DNA from: VRUE01 sp036406595
GTDB taxonomy: Bacteria > Actinomycetota > Thermoleophilia > Solirubrobacterales > 70-9
Length of the DNA stretch: 44,428 nucleotides
Assembly (NCBI GenBank): GCA_036406595.1
Contig: DASXAR010000086.1
Span: forward strand, 1 to 44,428
Direction of reading: 5' to 3'
Part shown: positions 42,208 to 44,428 of the stretch, in pieces
How positions within the stretch are numbered: position 1 is the first letter of the stretch
Layout: each line of letters begins with the position of its first letter
The notes under the pieces: generated by a model
Told to the model about the DNA's origin: nothing
Seen by the model: the letters and a program-made list of their open reading frames with translations, nothing else
The model's database searches: none
Position numbers and translations under genes: made by a program

Positions 42208-43065
42208 CTACACCCGGGAGCGGGCGGCAAGCACGGTGTTGGACAGCAGCATGGCGATTGTCATCGGACCGACGCCACCGGGTACCGGCGTGATCGCCGC
42301 AACGACCGGCTCGACCGCCTCGAAGTCGACGTCGCCGCAGAGGCCGTCGTCGGTCCGGTTCATGCCGACGTCGATGACGGTCGCGCCGGGCTTGACCGCG
42401 TCGGCTCCGAGCAGTCGCGGCACGCCGACGGCGGCGACCAGGACGTCGGCGCGCCGGCAGACCGCCGCCAGGTCGCGGGTGCGCGAATGGCAGATCGTCA
42501 CCGTCGCGTTCTCGCCCAGGAGAAGCCGCGCGACCGGCACCCCGACCAGGTTCGAGCGCCCGACGACGACGGCCTCCGCCCCCTCCAGCTCAACCCCCTC
42601 GTGGCGTAGCAGCTCGATCACGCCTGCCGGTGTGCACGGGACGAGGCCGGGCGTGCCGTGGGCAAGCCGGCCGGCGTTCGTGGGGGTCAACCCGTCGACG
42701 TCCTTGGCCGGGGCGATCGCGGCCACCACCGTGTCGGGGTCGATCTGCGCGGGGACGGGAAGCTGAACGAGAATCCCGTCGACGGACTCGTCCGCGCCGA
42801 GCTGATTGACGAGCTCGAGCAGCGAGGCCTCCTCGGTGGAGGTGTCGAGCCCGTGGTGGATCGACCGGATGCCGATCTCCTCGCAGGCCCTGCGCTTGTT
42901 GCGAATGTAGATCTGCGAGGCGGGATCCTCGCCCACCAGCACCGTCGCCAGAGCCGGCGCCCGTCCGGTGGCACCCTCGAACTCCGTGACCTCCGCGGCG
43001 ACCCGCTCCCGGACCGAGGCGGCGACCGCCTTGCCGTCGATGATCCGAGCGGCCAGCGCCCTCAC
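42208..43065 (-). CDS. folD: Methylenetetrahydrofolate dehydrogenase / cyclohydrolase
   Basis: A 285-residue bifunctional enzyme that interconverts 5,10-methylene-THF and 10-formyl-THF with NADP+. It has the catalytic YIRNK (Tyr53, Lys57), DGILVQLPVP, the PAKDVDGLTPTNAGRL signature, VVVGRSNLVGVPVARLL (NADP site) and PVPGGVGPMTIAML near the C-terminus. The GTG start overlaps the helicase stop by four bases (GTGA), so it is coupled to it. Confidence 0.97.
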   Translation of the reverse strand: MRALAARIIDGKAVAASVRERVAAEVTEFEGATGRAPALATVLVGEDPASQIYIRNKRRACEEIGIRSIHHGLDTSTEEASLLELVNQLGADESVDGILVQLPVPAQIDPDTVVAAIAPAKDVDGLTPTNAGRLAHGTPGLVPCTPAGVIELLRHEGVELEGAEAVVVGRSNLVGVPVARLLLGENATVTICHSRTRDLAAVCRRADVLVAAVGVPRLLGADAVKPGATVIDVGMNRTDDGLCGDVDFEAVEPVVAAITPVPGGVGPMTIAMLLSNTVLAARSRV

Positions 43066-44428
43066 CGCTTCCTGATCGGCGCGTAGTCGGCCATCAGCTT
43101 GCGCTCGGAGCCGTCGGCCGCGAAGCGCACCACGACGACTCCGCCGGCCTCGACCGCGGTGACGACGCCGTCGCCGAAACTGGCATGGACGACGTCGTCG
43201 CCGGTGCGCAGCTCGAGGGTCGGGCCGGGATCGACCGGTGCGACCGAGCTCGGAGCGCCGAAACCGACGCCCGCGGTGCTCTCGCCACGCTCGGTCAGCT
43301 CCTCGGGAAGCTCGTCGATGAAGCGCGAGGGAAGGTTGCGCTCGGCGCGGCCGAATAGCCGCCGCTCCCGCGTCCAGCTCATGTAGAGGCGGCGGCGGGC
43401 TCGCGTGATCCCTACGTAGCAGAGGCGCCGCTCCTCCTCTTCCCCGCCCTCTTCCAGCGAGCGCAGGTGCGGGAATGCGCCGTCCTCGCAGCCGACGATG
43501 AAGACCGTGTCGTACTCGAGGCCCTTGGCGTTGTGGAGCGTCATCAGAGTGATCACCGAGTCGTCGGCGAGGCCGTCCTGCTCCGTATAGAGGGAGATCT
43601 GCTGGAGGAACTCCTCCAGTGCCGGCGTCTCACCCTCGCCCTCGAGCTCGCGGTTGACGTCGAACTCGCGCGCAACCCCGACCAGCTCCTCGAGGTTCTC
43701 GGCACGCCCCTCCGCCTCGATCGTCCGCTCCGCCGCCAGCGCGTCGAGGTAGCCCGACTCGCGCAGGGTCGCCTCGAGCAGCTCCGCCACAGGGGCGTGC
43801 TCGACCCGCGCCCGCAGCCCCTCCATCGTCTGGTGGAATCCGAGCACCGACTTCACGGCCGCCGCGCCGAGGCCGGGCACGTCCTCCGCCTGGCCGGCCA
43901 CCTCCCAGATCGGCAGGCCGGTCGTGTTGGCGTGCGCTGCGAGGCGCGCCTGGCTGGTTTTGCCGATTCCCCGCCGCGGCGAGTTGATGATCCGCCCGAA
44001 GCTCACCTGGTCAGAGGGATTGACCAACAGGCTGAGGTAGGCGATTGCGTCCTTGATCTCCGCCCGCTCGTAGAACTTGGTGCCGCCGATCACCTGGTAG
44101 GGGAGCTCGAAACGCACCAGCGTGTCCTCCAGCACCCGGCTCATCGCGTTGGTGCGGTAGAAGACCGCAACCTCGTCGCGCTCCACGCCCTCCTCCTCGG
44201 CGAGGCGCTCGATCTCCCCCGCCACCCAGCGCGCCTCCTCGTGCTCGTCGGAGAGCTCGCGCAGCTGCAGCGGATCGCCGCCCGCCAGCTCGGTCCAGAG
44301 CCGCTTCGGCCGCCGCTCGCGGTTGCGCTCAACGACCGCGTTGGCGGCGGAGAGGATCGTCTGGGTCGAGCGGTAGTTCTGCTCGAGCTTGACCACCTCG
44401 GCCTCGGGGAAGTCGCGCTCGAAGTCGA
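43062..44428 (-). CDS. pcrA: ATP-dependent DNA helicase PcrA/UvrD, C-terminal part
   Basis: About 455 C-terminal residues of a superfamily 1A helicase; the 5' part, with Walker A and B, lies beyond the window. Motif IV EQNYRSTQTIL, domain 2B segments, motif V TLMTLHNAKGLEYDTVFIVG, EDGAFPH, and motif VI RRLCYVGITRARRRLYMS are present. The C-terminal GDDVVHASFGDGVVTAVE is the PcrA-type Tudor-like RNA-polymerase-binding domain. It is followed by folD with a four-base overlap. Confidence 0.96.
   Translation of the reverse strand, partial: DFERDFPEAEVVKLEQNYRSTQTILSAANAVVERNRERRPKRLWTELAGGDPLQLRELSDEHEEARWVAGEIERLAEEEGVERDEVAVFYRTNAMSRVLEDTLVRFELPYQVIGGTKFYERAEIKDAIAYLSLLVNPSDQVSFGRIINSPRRGIGKTSQARLAAHANTTGLPIWEVAGQAEDVPGLGAAAVKSVLGFHQTMEGLRARVEHAPVAELLEATLRESGYLDALAAERTIEAEGRAENLEELVGVAREFDVNRELEGEGETPALEEFLQQISLYTEQDGLADDSVITLMTLHNAKGLEYDTVFIVGCEDGAFPHLRSLEEGGEEEERRLCYVGITRARRRLYMSWTRERRLFGRAERNLPSRFIDELPEELTERGESTAGVGFGAPSSVAPVDPGPTLELRTGDDVVHASFGDGVVTAVEAGGVVVVRFAADGSERKLMADYAPIRKR

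Overview
The window is GC-rich chromosomal DNA of an actinobacterium. The best fit is class Thermoleophilia (Solirubrobacterales or relatives). The reasons are a secreted decapeptide-repeat protein with the 'LIRKKLT..N..A.LALFVALGG' N-terminus typical of that class, a mycobacterial-type SerC, a complete gatCAB operon, menaquinone (not ubiquinone) genes, frequent GTG/TTG starts and 1-4 base gene overlaps. The taxonomic call is an inference from protein flavour. Nothing in the window looks like a mobile element, CRISPR array, rRNA or tRNA, and there is no gene-free stretch longer than 300 bases.

Layout. Bases 1-13,224 are mostly minus strand: the 5' end of ilvE, leuB, a methyltransferase, leuD, leuC, an XRE-cupin regulator, an orphan AbiEi/DUF559 protein, and leuA with its own leader-peptide attenuator. 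A divergent MFS exporter, an RTX-repeat secreted protein, serA and serC follow. From 13,330 to 25,617 branched-chain amino acid genes (ilvC, ilvN, ilvB) are interleaved with menaquinone genes (menE; menB-menA-menC-menD on plus; menF). From 25,666 to 30,721 there is an envelope-glycolipid block: a UDP-sulfoquinovose synthase facing two tandem GT39/83-like membrane glycosyltransferases and a DUF2304-GT2 fusion. From 30,749 to 35,873 lie a PQQ-type sugar dehydrogenase, a small zinc-ribbon membrane protein, a type II NADH dehydrogenase, a flavin oxidoreductase and a divergent PadR regulator. The end of the window holds gatC-gatA-gatB, a membrane protein, a GMC oxidoreductase with a ferredoxin-like cysteine motif, a proline-tailed membrane protein, folD, and the 3' part of a pcrA/uvrD helicase.

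How the genes work together. IlvB/IlvN, IlvC, LeuA, LeuC/LeuD, LeuB and IlvE cover most of valine and leucine synthesis (ilvD is not in view); SerC and SerA give two of the three serine steps. On the minus strand the transcriptional order ilvB-ilvN-ilvC-serA-leuA-leuC-leuD-leuB-ilvE is kept even though unrelated blocks separate the parts. MenF, D, C, E, B and A give most of the classical o-succinylbenzoate menaquinone route, and the type II NADH dehydrogenase is a plausible user of the menaquinone. GatCAB makes Gln-tRNA and/or Asn-tRNA by transamidation.

The most interesting sequence signal is the leuA leader (8,289-8,416, minus strand). A 19-residue peptide has eight leucines, five of them consecutive. 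The DNA encoding that leucine run is perfectly complementary over 11 bases to the leuA ribosome binding site, and the run lies inside a predicted stem-loop, so the pairing would form a pseudoknot. This is a compact candidate for a leucine-sensing translational switch. Other notable signals are an in-frame palindromic insertion in one of the two glycosyltransferase paralogues, near-perfect operator-like palindromes before the XRE and NADH dehydrogenase genes, and a 12-bp inverted repeat before menC.
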